This document shows positions 1-9,182 of a DNA stretch of 64,000 nucleotides, piece after piece (position 1 is the stretch's first letter; the number at the start of each line of letters is the position of its first letter). The DNA comes from JAWPMT01 sp965601475. Its GTDB lineage: Bacteria; Bacteroidota; Bacteroidia; Cytophagales; Cyclobacteriaceae. A program made the translations under genes and the position numbers. The stretch is from NCBI GenBank assembly GCA_965601475.1, contig OZ271832.1, forward strand, positions 620,001-684,000, given 5' to 3'. The notes beneath the pieces were generated by a model. The model saw only the letters and a program-made list of their open reading frames with translations, was not told where the DNA came from and did no database searches.

Positions 1-518
1 TTGGTTCGGATGTAGACAATCTCATTAGGATGAACTTTCAGCTTACCTTCATTGCCAAAATTGAGTTCAACATACTCTTTCTTTCCGAAAAGCTGGTTTT
101 GCGTCCTTAGCGCATTTAGCCGTTCCAGATTTTGTATCAGTGAGATGTAAATCCTTATGTTGCGCCCCACCAGTGTCAGGCAAAAAACTACGGCCAGAGT
201 GACCTCAAAAAACGACTTCGCCCTTACTGATAACGAAAGAAGAGCATGTGCCAACTCTCTAAACAACAGATAGTTGAACAGAAAAATCCCAACTAGGATT
301 GCGATTCGTAGTGCGTGGTTCTTTATCGGTATCTGTAAGAATGCCGCAACATAGAACTGCACGAAAAGTAAGAAAGAGAAAGTGAAAGTAGTGAATGAGG
401 GAATCAACTCACCAATCACAGCCACTTGGAACAGTAAGGTGGCTAAAAACGCGTATAGCGCAAAGATTGCCTTATCCCGAAAACGGGTCCTATCCAAAAA
501 AATTTGCGAAATCCGCAT
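1..518 (-). CDS. Membrane-anchored LytTR-domain transcriptional regulator (3' end outside window)
   Basis: The reverse strand is open from an ATG at 518 down to the window edge, giving 172 residues before truncation. Residues about 17-36, 44-62, 70-90 and 101-118 are hydrophobic and look like four membrane helices. A helical linker (about 119-145) follows, then the start of a LytTR DNA-binding domain, recognisable by GNEGKLKVHPNEIVYIRT, the family's first strands with the 'I.YI.' signature. An in-frame stop at 555-557 leaves this ATG as the only good start. LytTR domains bind DNA repeats; Bacteroidota often fuse them to membrane sensors without a receiver domain. The inducing signal cannot be read. 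The missing part should be most of the DNA-binding domain. Confidence 0.8.
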   Translation of the reverse strand, partial: MRISQIFLDRTRFRDKAIFALYAFLATLLFQVAVIGELIPSFTTFTFSFLLFVQFYVAAFLQIPIKNHALRIAILVGIFLFNYLLFRELAHALLSLSVRAKSFFEVTLAVVFCLTLVGRNIRIYISLIQNLERLNALRTQNQLFGKKEYVELNFGNEGKLKVHPNEIVYIRT

Positions 519-779
519 GGCCTTCCGGCGAATATAGACTTTCGCAGTGGATTGTCAGAGGGCGATTATGCCTGCACCGGCAAAAGACTTTTGAAGATTT
601 TCTTCAACGAGTACTTGGCTACTTCGAATACGGTTACGATTATGCTGATCATTTCTTTCCTTATTTGGTCAAGACAAATTACTGCATTTCTAGATTGAAA
701 AGCCCTAACGTCTCGGCCAAACAGGAAATATTCACGATAAGCCGTATCAAAATTCAATTAAGCGGGAAAATGGCATCCG
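519..779. other. Intergenic region upstream of the LytTR gene
   Basis: I see no convincing gene here. A 63-codon reverse-strand frame (566-757) lacks a recognisable domain and is probably chance. The region presumably holds the promoter of the LytTR gene. Confidence 0.4.
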
Positions 780-1238
780 CTAGACGGCGATGCGCGTGCG
801 ACCGGCCTCCATTACAGCATAGGACTCGATCTCAGCGTAGGTGGAGTCATCCATTTTCTGAATAGAGCTATCAGCTCCCTCAGGGACAAAATCGCCCTCA
901 CGCTCCCACCACTCACGTGCCAACGCATTGGCCTCGGCGTGGTCGATATCAAACAGGTGCCCATATGATTCTGAGATAATCCAGGGTTTGTCGAATTGAC
1001 TGAATTTCTTAAAAATCATCTGCCGCATATTCTTGGAAGTCGGGTCAGCATTCTTGAAGTGGGTGACCGTGTAGGACATTGTTTCAGGTTCCGTCATTTT
1101 GTGATCCCAAAACTTTCTGGAGGATATCAACTGGGCCGTAGTAATCACATATCCCGAACCTTTCTCCAACGGTTCCTTGCTCAATTCGCAATTGGCTTTA
1201 AATACCTTCTTCTTGTTCTTCTTAAATAATCCTAGCAT
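780..1238 (-). CDS. Hypothetical protein, 152 residues
   Basis: I do not recognise the family. The protein has no signal peptide or membrane helix and so is probably cytoplasmic. It starts with a lysine-rich stretch (MLGLFKKNKKKVF), has a centre rich in aromatic and charged residues, and contains ALAREWWEREGDF near residue 105. The composition and the even spacing of hydrophobic residues look like a real folded protein. No other frame in this interval codes for anything recognisable. It stands alone between the LytTR regulator and the HAD gene, both also on the minus strand. Confidence 0.6.
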   Translation of the reverse strand: MLGLFKKNKKKVFKANCELSKEPLEKGSGYVITTAQLISSRKFWDHKMTEPETMSYTVTHFKNADPTSKNMRQMIFKKFSQFDKPWIISESYGHLFDIDHAEANALAREWWEREGDFVPEGADSSIQKMDDSTYAEIESYAVMEAGRTRIAV

Positions 1239-1356
1239 AAGTAGTTGAGTTTATCTTGACCTGTGTTTAAATACTGAAAGACTCTAACAAAGGTTACCCA
1301 TTTGATCCATTTCTTCTATAATAAGGATGCCAAGGTACCCCTACTAGTTGCAAAAA

Positions 1357-1749
1357 CTACTTAAAAAACCTGGGAAATTTGCGTTTACGCTCTGGTAAGG
1401 GATGGTTCATTATCATCTGATACACCTCCCCCCATCCCGGAAAACCGCCAACATTGCGATCATCTATGAAGATGTCCACCGTGATTTTCCTGCTGCAATG
1501 GGCACGGTCCTCCTCCGGAAAGCTGGCGTTTATGGCATAAAACTCAACACCATTCTTTTTGCAAAACTCCAGGGCCTCTTCCAATCGCTTACCTTCACGT
1601 ACCGTCCAGAGTACCAGCCTATGACCTTCTTTTACCAATATCCTGAGTGTCTCAAAAGCGAAAGGCCTTTCTTTCCCGATTTTTGGAAATTGATCGAATA
1701 CGATCGTACCGTCAAAGTCAACTGCAATAACCTTACTATTTAGAATCAT
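1357..1749 (-). CDS. HAD-superfamily hydrolase (BT0820-like small phosphatase)
   Basis: From the ATG at 1749 the product is about 130 residues and begins MILNSKVIAVDFDGTIV. DFDGT (D11, D13) is HAD motif I with the nucleophilic aspartate. LVLWTVREG fits motif II, and DIFIDDRNVGG is the acidic motif IV that helps hold Mg2+. The frame extends 23 codons further upstream, but that stretch (MAFAVNGHFSWISF) does not belong to the fold, so I chose the internal ATG. Small HAD proteins of this class lack a large cap and probably act on small phosphorylated molecules; the substrate is not evident. Confidence 0.75.
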   Translation of the reverse strand: MILNSKVIAVDFDGTIVFDQFPKIGKERPFAFETLRILVKEGHRLVLWTVREGKRLEEALEFCKKNGVEFYAINASFPEEDRAHCSRKITVDIFIDDRNVGGFPGWGEVYQMIMNHPLPERKRKFPRFFK

Positions 1750-1883
1750 CTTACTGGCATTCGGCACAAATAAAACAAAAGAGATCCATGAAAAGTGACC
1801 ATTCACAGCAAAAGCCATCCGTCCGGGTGCAGCCTCTCAGGGAAGTTGCAATTCTTGACATATCTTGGTGAAAACAACCTGTC

Positions 1884-3416
1884 ATGACAAAGAATATCCT
1901 CCTTTTGATCGCTTCCCTGGTCTTGCTGGCTGCCAGCAGTCAAGGGCAGGTGATGTACTATGATCTGGATGTCACGCAGAATAACGACACCATCGATGTG
2001 ATTTTGACGATTGAGGGGGGACTTGAGAAAGAACATAGTGTTTTTCAGTTTGCTGCAACAGCTCCGGGCACTTATCAAACCATGAACATTGGCCGTTTTG
2101 TCAGCCATTTTCAAGCATTTGACAAAAAGGGTAAAAAACTGGAAGTATCATTCAATGCCCCAAATCAATACACTATAACCAAGCCACAGCGTGTAGACAA
2201 AATCACCTACAAGGTGGCAGAGACCTTCGATACGCAAGTCAAGGCTTTTCCCATTTACCTGATGTGTGGTTCGTCCGTTGAGGCAGATCACGCCCTCATC
2301 AATGCGCATACTGTGATGGGCTACTTCCATGGTTTACAAGATGCACCAATCAAGGTAGGGTTTCGCCGAAATCCAAATTGGAAGGTGGGAACAGCACTCG
2401 CGGAATCTGACGGATACTTCACCGCCTCGGATTATGATCATTTGGTGGACTCTCCGATACTCCTGGGCAATCTAACAGTTGCAGACACGATGATTGCTGA
2501 GACGAAGGTGGAGATCTATACCTATTCACAAAACGGCATGATGGAGGCATCGGCACTTCTCAGCAATATGTCGGACATGTTAGACGCCGCGTGGAAGTTC
2601 CTGGTGGACTTGCCTGTAGATCGATATACTTTCCTCTATCACTTTGAAAGTGGGCTTCAGGGGCAAACGGGTGCCTGGGAACACGCTTACAGTTCGGAGT
2701 ACGTACTAGAGGAGTCTGATCCGACTCCCGAATATATGGCTCGCGTTACAGATCTGGCATCTCATGAGTTCTTTCATATCGTCACTCCATTGAACATTCA
2801 CAGCGAGGTGATCGAGCAGTTCAATTTCGTCGAGCCAACTCCTTCCATTCACCTGTGGCTGTACGAGGGGGTTACGGAATGGGCATCCAACATCCTTTTG
2901 TATCGTGGGGAGGTAATTGACCTGGACACTTACCTTGAAAACGCAGTGGCACAGAAAATCTACGTTGACAAGCACTATTACAACAGATCCTGGAGCCTCA
3001 AAAAATTGGCTGAGGAATCATTTAACCCGCAGGGTGCGAAGCAGTACGCCAACGTCTACTATCGCGGTTCACTGATGGCGGGCTTGCTTGATATTCTGCT
3101 ACTCGACCTATCGGATGGAACATACGGCTTGCGAGAACTCATATTGGACTTGATCAAGGACTATGGCAAGGAGCAGCCTTTCTCAGAGCAGCATTTCATC
3201 AGCGACATCACCGAAAGGACTTACCCCGAGGTTGGCGCCTTCTTCGAGAACCATGTCCTCAACAGCAAACCATTACCACACCAGGTCTACTTGAATAAAA
3301 TCGGACTGAAATTACGGACCGATGGTAGGAAACAAAAGATCACGAGGATGAAGAAACTGAGCGCGAGACAGCAGATGCTTTTTGAAGCCTGGAGCAAGAA
3401 CCTTGACCTTGATTAG
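1884..3416 (+). CDS. Secreted M61-family (glycyl aminopeptidase-like) metallopeptidase
   Basis: A signal peptide (MTKNILLLIASLVLLAASSQGQ) directs this 510-residue protein out of the cytoplasm. An N-terminal beta domain (about 23-200) precedes the zinc site HEFFH (H294, E295, H298). The third ligand is probably E328 in LWLYEGVTEW, as expected for gluzincins of family M61, which release N-terminal residues from peptides. Many M61 enzymes carry a C-terminal PDZ domain; here the chain ends soon after the catalytic helices with a basic tail, so I see no PDZ. The stop codon TAG overlaps the TAA of the convergent permease gene (shared TTAG at 3413-3416). Confidence 0.85.
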   Translation: MTKNILLLIASLVLLAASSQGQVMYYDLDVTQNNDTIDVILTIEGGLEKEHSVFQFAATAPGTYQTMNIGRFVSHFQAFDKKGKKLEVSFNAPNQYTITKPQRVDKITYKVAETFDTQVKAFPIYLMCGSSVEADHALINAHTVMGYFHGLQDAPIKVGFRRNPNWKVGTALAESDGYFTASDYDHLVDSPILLGNLTVADTMIAETKVEIYTYSQNGMMEASALLSNMSDMLDAAWKFLVDLPVDRYTFLYHFESGLQGQTGAWEHAYSSEYVLEESDPTPEYMARVTDLASHEFFHIVTPLNIHSEVIEQFNFVEPTPSIHLWLYEGVTEWASNILLYRGEVIDLDTYLENAVAQKIYVDKHYYNRSWSLKKLAEESFNPQGAKQYANVYYRGSLMAGLLDILLLDLSDGTYGLRELILDLIKDYGKEQPFSEQHFISDITERTYPEVGAFFENHVLNSKPLPHQVYLNKIGLKLRTDGRKQKITRMKKLSARQQMLFEAWSKNLDLD

Positions 3417-4744
3417 ATCAGAAGTGCCAGCAACCACACGGTAGCCAGAGCAATAAATCCCTGGACCAGTGTGACAATCGTATATGAGCGATAAGCCTCC
3501 TGCAACGAGAGCTTGCCAAATTGACTTACTACCCAGAAGTAGCTGTCGTTTGCATGAGAAAATGTCATGGCTCCTCCACCAATGGCCATAACAATGAGGG
3601 CGATCTCATATGGGCCCTGGAATCCCGCCAAGGCGAGGAAAGGCGAAATCAAGGATGACGTAATCACAATCGACGAAGTTGATGAGCCCTGCGCCGTCTT
3701 AAGTATGGCAGCAATAGCAAAGGCTATGAGAATCAGGCTCTTGCCGGAAATCGAATAGGCCAGGAACAGCGTCTCCAAGCCGCCTGCCAAGTCAGACGCT
3801 TTCAGTATTGCACCAAAGGCTCCGCCTGCTCCGGTGATAATCAATATGGGGCCCGCAGCCGCCACACCGGCTGTCAATTGATCAGAAAACCTGCTCATTG
3901 TCCCCACTCGCAACGTAAAGTAGCCCAACAAAACCGCCAACATCAATGCTACGGCCGGCTCACAGAAGAACAAAAAGATAGTCGAACCTCTAAATTCCAG
4001 CTGCAACAGCTTGAGAACTGTCCCTCCCGCAATGAGGACAATGGGCATGACAATAGGGAAAATGCTGCGCCAAATGGGTAGTTCATCCTTTTTCTCTTCT
4101 GCGGCAGTAGGTGTTAGCACTACCTCTGCCTTAAAATTCATGCGACTGATAACGAAGTAGCTTCCCACCACCACTGGGATCATTACTGCAAATCCCAGCA
4201 TCATGACCAGCCCCAAATAGTCGGAAACACCCAGATTTCCGGCAGCCGCTATAGGTCCTGGGGTGGGTGGTATGAGGGTGTGTGTGGTGTAAAGCCCCGT
4301 CGCAAGGCCTACTGATAGTCGCTTCGGGGAAAGGCCCTTTGATGCTGCGATAGTATCAGTGAGCTTAGAGAGAATGATGAATCCCGTGTCACAAAAAACC
4401 GGTATGCCTACAATCGCGCCTAAAAATGTGAGCGCAAGGGTCGGATTTCTGGCACCAACCCCCTTCAACATGAAAGTCGCTATCGATTGAGCTGCCCCGG
4501 ACTTCTCAAGCATCTCACCCAATACACTTCCCAGAACAATGACGATGCCAATGTAGGTCAGGATCCCACCAAAACCCGACGCAATGGTGGTCAGAATTTG
4601 GGAAGGTTCCATGGCAAACAAGAAGCCAGCAAGGATTGAAACTAATAGTAAACTTATGAAAGGGTGCAACTTCAATATCGAAGTGGCAACTACAATGGCA
4701 ACAACACAAAAAATGAGAATGATGAGTATGCTACTTACGGCCAT
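3413..4744 (-). CDS. GntP-family permease, likely for a cell-wall sugar acid
   Basis: This 443-residue protein is almost wholly hydrophobic with about 12 membrane helices. Signatures of the GntP gluconate:H+ symporter family include IVLGSVLGEMLEKSG, GIPVFCDTGFIIL and THTLIPPTPGPIAAAG, which line the substrate path in this family. It is the last gene of a minus-strand run with the GHL10 hydrolase and anmK (6 nt after anmK). That context suggests the substrate is a peptidoglycan-derived acid sugar such as MurNAc or anhydro-MurNAc, or the D-lactate released by MurQ, rather than gluconate. The family call is firm, the substrate is inference. Confidence 0.85.
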   Translation of the reverse strand: MAVSSILIILIFCVVAIVVATSILKLHPFISLLLVSILAGFLFAMEPSQILTTIASGFGGILTYIGIVIVLGSVLGEMLEKSGAAQSIATFMLKGVGARNPTLALTFLGAIVGIPVFCDTGFIILSKLTDTIAASKGLSPKRLSVGLATGLYTTHTLIPPTPGPIAAAGNLGVSDYLGLVMMLGFAVMIPVVVGSYFVISRMNFKAEVVLTPTAAEEKKDELPIWRSIFPIVMPIVLIAGGTVLKLLQLEFRGSTIFLFFCEPAVALMLAVLLGYFTLRVGTMSRFSDQLTAGVAAAGPILIITGAGGAFGAILKASDLAGGLETLFLAYSISGKSLILIAFAIAAILKTAQGSSTSSIVITSSLISPFLALAGFQGPYEIALIVMAIGGGAMTFSHANDSYFWVVSQFGKLSLQEAYRSYTIVTLVQGFIALATVWLLALLI

Positions 4745-4750
4745 CGCTAG

Positions 4751-5824
4751 TTAGATTTTTCCATTTGGGTAATACAATACGCCTCCGCAAGTATCCGCTC
4801 GAGCTCCCGTCACTGATTTGAGTGTATTCACCTCCCCCTTTAGTCGCAGTACACCAATAAGGGCAAATACAATCGCTTCCTTGAAGTCTACCAATTCCGC
4901 TTCGGGAACCGTCACTTCATGGCCACTGTATTGATTGATCAGTTCGGTCAGAAAGTCGTTCTTCGCCCCACCACCTGTTACCAGAACCTTACCAAAATCG
5001 CCGAGTGCCCTACCAATTTGGAAAGCCACATGATGCACTGCAGTGTGCAGTCTGTCTTCGGTAGAACTTGCGGAATATTCGCCAAGAAGGGGCATTACTT
5101 CTTCGTGGAACCACTCGACGCCTAGTGATTTTGGTGGGCGTTTGAGGAAGTAATTCAGTTCATTGAATGCGTCGAACATTTCCTTGATGATCTGGCCCGT
5201 TCTCGCCCTGGTCCCACGATCATCATAGGGCAGGCCCAGTTCTCCCACTACATGATTGAGCAACATATTGCAGGGTCCAATATCATAGGCAATACGGTCA
5301 CCGCCTTGCTCAAAAGAAATGTTGGCAATTCCCCCCAGGTTTAGGCATGCATCATACGCCGAAAAAAACACCTGGTCGCCGATGGGTACCAATGGTGCAC
5401 CCTGCCCCCCGATTGAAACATCCATGCTTCGAAAGTCGCTAGCGGTAATGGTCCCCGTGACATTGGCAATGTACTGTCCGTCGCCGGCCTGATATGTCAA
5501 ACCCCTGTCGATCTGATGGAAGATGGTGTGCCCGTGGCTCGCAACCAAATCTACATTTGGCAGACGGTCACCTGCAAAATCCCTGCACAGTTCTCCAAGG
5601 AATCGACCATAGTTCTGATGAAGGACCAGCAAATTTGAGGCACTAAGCTTGTAAGCGTGCCTAAGCCGGTCGAGCCAGGCAGCGGAATAAGGTTCAGTGG
5701 TGGCGTCCAAGAGCCGATAATCCCATCGACCCGAGGTTGAGGTCATTTCACACAAGACCAGGTCCACTCCATCCAAAGACGTTCCTGACATGACGCCAAT
5801 GACCAATAGGGTATCTTTACTCAT
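4751..5824 (-). CDS. anmK: Anhydro-N-acetylmuramic acid kinase
   Basis: AnmK opens the 1,6-anhydro ring of anhMurNAc and phosphorylates it with ATP to MurNAc-6-phosphate, which feeds MurQ (encoded divergently at 7434). The 357-residue length fits the family (about 370). The N-terminal ATP-binding motif GVMSGTSLDGVDLVL, then SHGHTIFHQ, GGQGAPLVP and LNLGGIANIS are all present. The site that reads FDTGPGNM in proteobacterial enzymes is YDIGPCNML here. The start overlaps the stop of the upstream GHL10 gene by 4 nt (ATGA), so the two are translationally coupled. Confidence 0.93.
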   Translation of the reverse strand: MSKDTLLVIGVMSGTSLDGVDLVLCEMTSTSGRWDYRLLDATTEPYSAAWLDRLRHAYKLSASNLLVLHQNYGRFLGELCRDFAGDRLPNVDLVASHGHTIFHQIDRGLTYQAGDGQYIANVTGTITASDFRSMDVSIGGQGAPLVPIGDQVFFSAYDACLNLGGIANISFEQGGDRIAYDIGPCNMLLNHVVGELGLPYDDRGTRARTGQIIKEMFDAFNELNYFLKRPPKSLGVEWFHEEVMPLLGEYSASSTEDRLHTAVHHVAFQIGRALGDFGKVLVTGGGAKNDFLTELINQYSGHEVTVPEAELVDFKEAIVFALIGVLRLKGEVNTLKSVTGARADTCGGVLYYPNGKI

Positions 5825-7347
5825 CGCAGGTCAACTTTCCACCCTTCTTCCTCACGTTCCAGCCTAATGACTCTGCTATGACGACCCATTTCATTTTCCT
5901 CATTCACATAGGCCAAAACCAACTCAATCCGTTCGCCGTGCAAATCGACCTGCAGGCTTGGCATATCGCCAAGCGCTTGTTCTGAAATGACCTTGGGGCG
6001 CTTCCTTCGGAAAGAGTTGTCCAGAATGAGTACTGATTTGATGGCCCGTCCGAGATCTTCAAGGTCCAGATCCACAAACAATGTGTTTCGACGAGCCCTT
6101 ACCTTTTTAATATCCGGAGCCTGAATTTTGGGTTGTGTCTTGTAATTCACTCCCGACAGTGCTTTAGAGGAGAAGTAGGAAGATTTCAGTCGCTCAGCAA
6201 GTCTGGGATAAGCCATCAAGGACTTTGCACTGTAGAAAACGCACCCGTTGATACCATCAAGCGATCGATTCCAAGCCAGTTGCCTCGGGACTTCGTTGAA
6301 ATCGTGCCACACGCGATCACCATCATTACCAACCTTGTAGATACCATGTCCAATGTAGATATCTACCATTTCGCCATATTGATGCCACCACTTCGCCAGT
6401 ACCGGATATGCCGCCTTGCTATGATAGTTACTCCAATACAACTGAGGTGCCAGATAATCAACCCAACCATTTTCAATCCATACCAGGGGGTCCGCAAAAA
6501 GATCATCGTAAGTGGCATGACCAGCCATCGTCTTGGAACCACGAGGGTCGTCCTCGACATTTCTCCACACCCCAAAAGGACTAATCCCGAATTTCACATC
6601 AGGTCTTAGCGCTCGAATTTTGCGACTTACATTTTCCACGAGACTATCGACGTTGGCCCTACGCCAGGTTTCGCGGTCTTCAAAATGGCTCAACCCATAC
6701 CGAACAAAGGTCGAACGGTCATCAAAAGATTGCCCGTCTTCCGGATAAGGATAGAAGTAGTCATCAAAGTGGATGCCGTCAATTTCATAATGATTGACCA
6801 ACTCCTCGACGATGTCTACGATATGGCTCCTGACTTCTGGAATACCCGGGTCAAGATAGTACCTGCTGCCATACCTAACGATCCAATCAGGATGCTGGTG
6901 GTATACATGCCAGGAGCTGAGATCACTGATGCGCAGATTGCTGGCAGCTCTATAAGGATTGAGCCAGGCATGAAATTCCATACCTCGTGATCTGGCCTCA
7001 TCGATCATGAATTCCAGTGGGTCCTCTTTCCACCTTCCGGGACTTCCTTCCCTACCGGTGAGGAATCGAGACCATGGAACTATCTTCGATGGGTAGAAAG
7101 CATCTCCGCTGGGTCTTACCTGAACAATTACCGCATTGAAATTCAAAGCCTCATAGTAGTCCAACAGCCGACGAAAGGCCGCCTTTTGACTCTCCGGGTT
7201 ATAGTCATGTGGTTCGGGCCAGTCGATGTTGTTGACAGTAGCGACCCAAACACCTCGGAACTCCACGTCGGGAGATGGTTGGGCCCTGAGATAGGTGGAC
7301 CAAAAACAAAGGAGGGCAACAGCAACGAGTCCTTGTGCTTTAGGCAT
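5821..7347 (-). CDS. Secreted GHL10 (DUF187) glycoside hydrolase, DigH/YngK-like
   Basis: The GHL10 barrel starts right after a signal peptide with VEFRGVWVATVNNIDWP, followed by NAVIVQVRPSGDAFYPS, FHAWLNPYRA and DGIHFDDYFYPYP, all typical of the family. E. coli DigH (YddW) of this family cleaves peptidoglycan glycan strands that have lost their peptides, which fits the neighbours anmK, murQ and the permease. The frame opens at 7416, but the first 23 residues are polar; starting at the ATG at 7347 (MPKAQGLVAVALLCFW) places a proper signal peptide at the N-terminus and leaves 86 nt for promoters facing murQ. About 508 residues. The C-terminal part (after about 410) is a beta domain. Confidence 0.85.
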   Translation of the reverse strand: MPKAQGLVAVALLCFWSTYLRAQPSPDVEFRGVWVATVNNIDWPEPHDYNPESQKAAFRRLLDYYEALNFNAVIVQVRPSGDAFYPSKIVPWSRFLTGREGSPGRWKEDPLEFMIDEARSRGMEFHAWLNPYRAASNLRISDLSSWHVYHQHPDWIVRYGSRYYLDPGIPEVRSHIVDIVEELVNHYEIDGIHFDDYFYPYPEDGQSFDDRSTFVRYGLSHFEDRETWRRANVDSLVENVSRKIRALRPDVKFGISPFGVWRNVEDDPRGSKTMAGHATYDDLFADPLVWIENGWVDYLAPQLYWSNYHSKAAYPVLAKWWHQYGEMVDIYIGHGIYKVGNDGDRVWHDFNEVPRQLAWNRSLDGINGCVFYSAKSLMAYPRLAERLKSSYFSSKALSGVNYKTQPKIQAPDIKKVRARRNTLFVDLDLEDLGRAIKSVLILDNSFRRKRPKVISEQALGDMPSLQVDLHGERIELVLAYVNEENEMGRHSRVIRLEREEEGWKVDLR

Positions 7348-7433
7348 CCCCGAAAATAGGTTTTTGCCTGAAAATATACGTCTCAACCCCGCATTTTTTT
7401 CCGGTTCATTTGGCATAAATTAGCCAGCGAATC

Positions 7434-8240
7434 ATGGATAACAAGATCACAGAAAGCCCTTCGCGCTATGATAAACTGGAGCGGATGACAGTTCCTGAGA
7501 TTCTGCAGAGCATCAATACGGAGGACCATAGTATCGCCATGGCGGTAAAGCGGATCATCCCCCAGATCGAAAGATTCATGAAGGCCCTGGAGCCGAGATT
7601 TCTGGATGGCGGTAGACTTTTTTACATTGGCGCAGGCACTAGCGGGAGGTTGGGCATTTTAGATGCCTCGGAAATCCCCCCTACTTTTGGTATGCCTCAC
7701 GACCGGGTCATCGGCTTAATCGCGGGAGGTGATGGGGCCATCAGAAAAGCCGTGGAATTCGCAGAAGACAATCCGGATCTTGCTGGCCAGGATTTGAGTG
7801 CATACGGGCTGAATGAAAAGGATACGGTGGTGGGCATAGCTGCCTCAGGCACTACCCCTTACGTCTTAGGAGGATTAGCCTACGCAAAAAAGAAGGAGGC
7901 CCTCACCGCCTCCATAACCTGCAACTTTGACACACCGGTGGCTAAGGCTGCAGACTACCCGATTGAAGTAATTGTCGGTCCAGAATTCATAACAGGAAGT
8001 ACCCGTATGAAGAGTGGTACCGCGCAAAAGATGGTGTTGAACATGATTTCAACGTCTCTCATGATACGCATAGGTCGTGTCAGTGGAAACAAAATGGTTC
8101 ATATGCAACTCAATAATCAAAAACTAGTGGAGCGTGGTGTGCGTTTCATTGTGGAAGAACTGGGCATTGATGAAGCTGACGCCAGGTCGTTACTGACCAA
8201 ACACGGTTCAGTGCGCAAGGTGATAGAAGAGCACCAATAG
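7434..8240 (+). CDS. murQ: N-acetylmuramic acid 6-phosphate etherase
   Basis: MurQ cleaves the lactyl ether of MurNAc-6-phosphate to GlcNAc-6-phosphate and D-lactate. The SIS-fold signature GAGTSGRLGILDASEIPPTFG begins near residue 67, with E80 at the position of the catalytic acid; the second acidic site lies in AVEFAEDNPD, and GPEFITGSTRMKSGTAQK completes the family pattern. At 268 residues it is about 30 shorter than E. coli MurQ, mainly at the C-terminus. It is transcribed away from the GHL10-anmK-permease operon, so the short spacer between them probably holds a shared control region. Confidence 0.95.
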   Translation: MDNKITESPSRYDKLERMTVPEILQSINTEDHSIAMAVKRIIPQIERFMKALEPRFLDGGRLFYIGAGTSGRLGILDASEIPPTFGMPHDRVIGLIAGGDGAIRKAVEFAEDNPDLAGQDLSAYGLNEKDTVVGIAASGTTPYVLGGLAYAKKKEALTASITCNFDTPVAKAADYPIEVIVGPEFITGSTRMKSGTAQKMVLNMISTSLMIRIGRVSGNKMVHMQLNNQKLVERGVRFIVEELGIDEADARSLLTKHGSVRKVIEEHQ

Positions 8241-8321
8241 CTTTGGACCAATTTTTACCTTGGACAAAATAATGTCCTTCAATATTTGTTACTAGTAGGG
8301 AGTCTACCCTATTTTGTTCTC

Positions 8322-9182
8322 ATGAAGTACTGGCTTCCGGGCGTTTTTCTTTTTCTGGCATGGACTGCTGCAGGCCAGAGCTTTTTCTCATGGCAGTACA
8401 ATGATCGCTATTTCTCACTCATGGCAGGTACTGGCATGACGACCTATTTTGGGGAGTTGAATGAGGAGCCCGTTTTCCGCCGAAAACTATCCAATGTTTC
8501 GCTGGGATTAGAGGCAAGACTCTTGAGCAGACTGGGCGCCCGCATTGAAGTCATTCATTACACGTTGCAGGAAGATGACCAAAACGCTCCCGATAGCAGC
8601 TTTGCAAGACAGCGAAACCTTGATTTTCGCTCTCGAAATTTTGAAGGCAATCTCCAGGCAATCTTCTACCTGAGAAAATACCAGGGCGACTACTTCAGAC
8701 GATGGTCAGTGGATCCGTACATGGGATTGGGTATCGCAGCAACAACTTACAATCCTACTACTGTTCTTGACTCCGTGCGATACGACTTGAGGGACTTTCA
8801 AACCGAGGGCGAATCCTACGGCAAAATAGCGTTTGCACTGCCCCTGACCTTTGGTATCAAATTCAGGTTCAACGAATTTGTAAATATGAATGCTGAGGTC
8901 AGTTACAGGTACGCTTTCACTGATTATCTCGACGATGTTTCTAATACTTTCATTGCTGATGATGGATCTATTGCGGCACAGCTATCCAATCGAAAACGAG
9001 AAGTCACTGTTGATGGGGAATTTGCCATAATCAATCAGGAATTCTTTGACGCGCAAATTGCCGGTGCGCCCAGGGGCAACCCCGATACGAACGATAGTTA
9101 CTTGTTCATCAACTTTCGGTTGGAGATCTTTCTCCCCAGGAAAAATGGTGGCCCCGTGCTCTCAAAACCCTCAGCCTTTTAG
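8322..9182 (+). CDS. Outer-membrane beta-barrel protein (DUF6089-like)
   Basis: I start at the ATG at 8322, which gives the signal peptide MKYWLPGVFLFLAWTAAGQ; the frame's earlier start would put a second hydrophobic run in front. The mature protein alternates polar and hydrophobic residues in strands ending in aromatics (YFSLMAGTGMTTYFGEL, DPYMGLGIAATTYNP, MNAEVSYRYAFTDYLDD) and finishes with YLFINFRLEIF, a typical terminal barrel strand. This resembles the Bacteroidota family of small porin-like proteins whose role is unknown. Its stop overlaps the stop of the convergent sugar transferase (shared TTAG at 9179-9182). Confidence 0.75.
   Translation: MKYWLPGVFLFLAWTAAGQSFFSWQYNDRYFSLMAGTGMTTYFGELNEEPVFRRKLSNVSLGLEARLLSRLGARIEVIHYTLQEDDQNAPDSSFARQRNLDFRSRNFEGNLQAIFYLRKYQGDYFRRWSVDPYMGLGIAATTYNPTTVLDSVRYDLRDFQTEGESYGKIAFALPLTFGIKFRFNEFVNMNAEVSYRYAFTDYLDDVSNTFIADDGSIAAQLSNRKREVTVDGEFAIINQEFFDAQIAGAPRGNPDTNDSYLFINFRLEIFLPRKNGGPVLSKPSAF

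Noticed and set aside
566..757. 63-codon reverse-strand frame upstream of the LytTR gene
   Set aside because: No recognisable domain or start signal; it has no extra support and is likely chance.
395..865. 156-codon plus-strand frame
   Set aside because: It is antisense to the LytTR gene and the 780-1238 gene, which have coherent protein content.
6133..6609. 158-codon plus-strand frame inside the GHL10 gene
   Set aside because: Antisense to a well-recognised enzyme; no protein-like features.
8263..8278. GGACA-N6-TGTCC inverted repeat after murQ
   Set aside because: Five-bp stem with no T-tract; too weak to call a terminator or operator.
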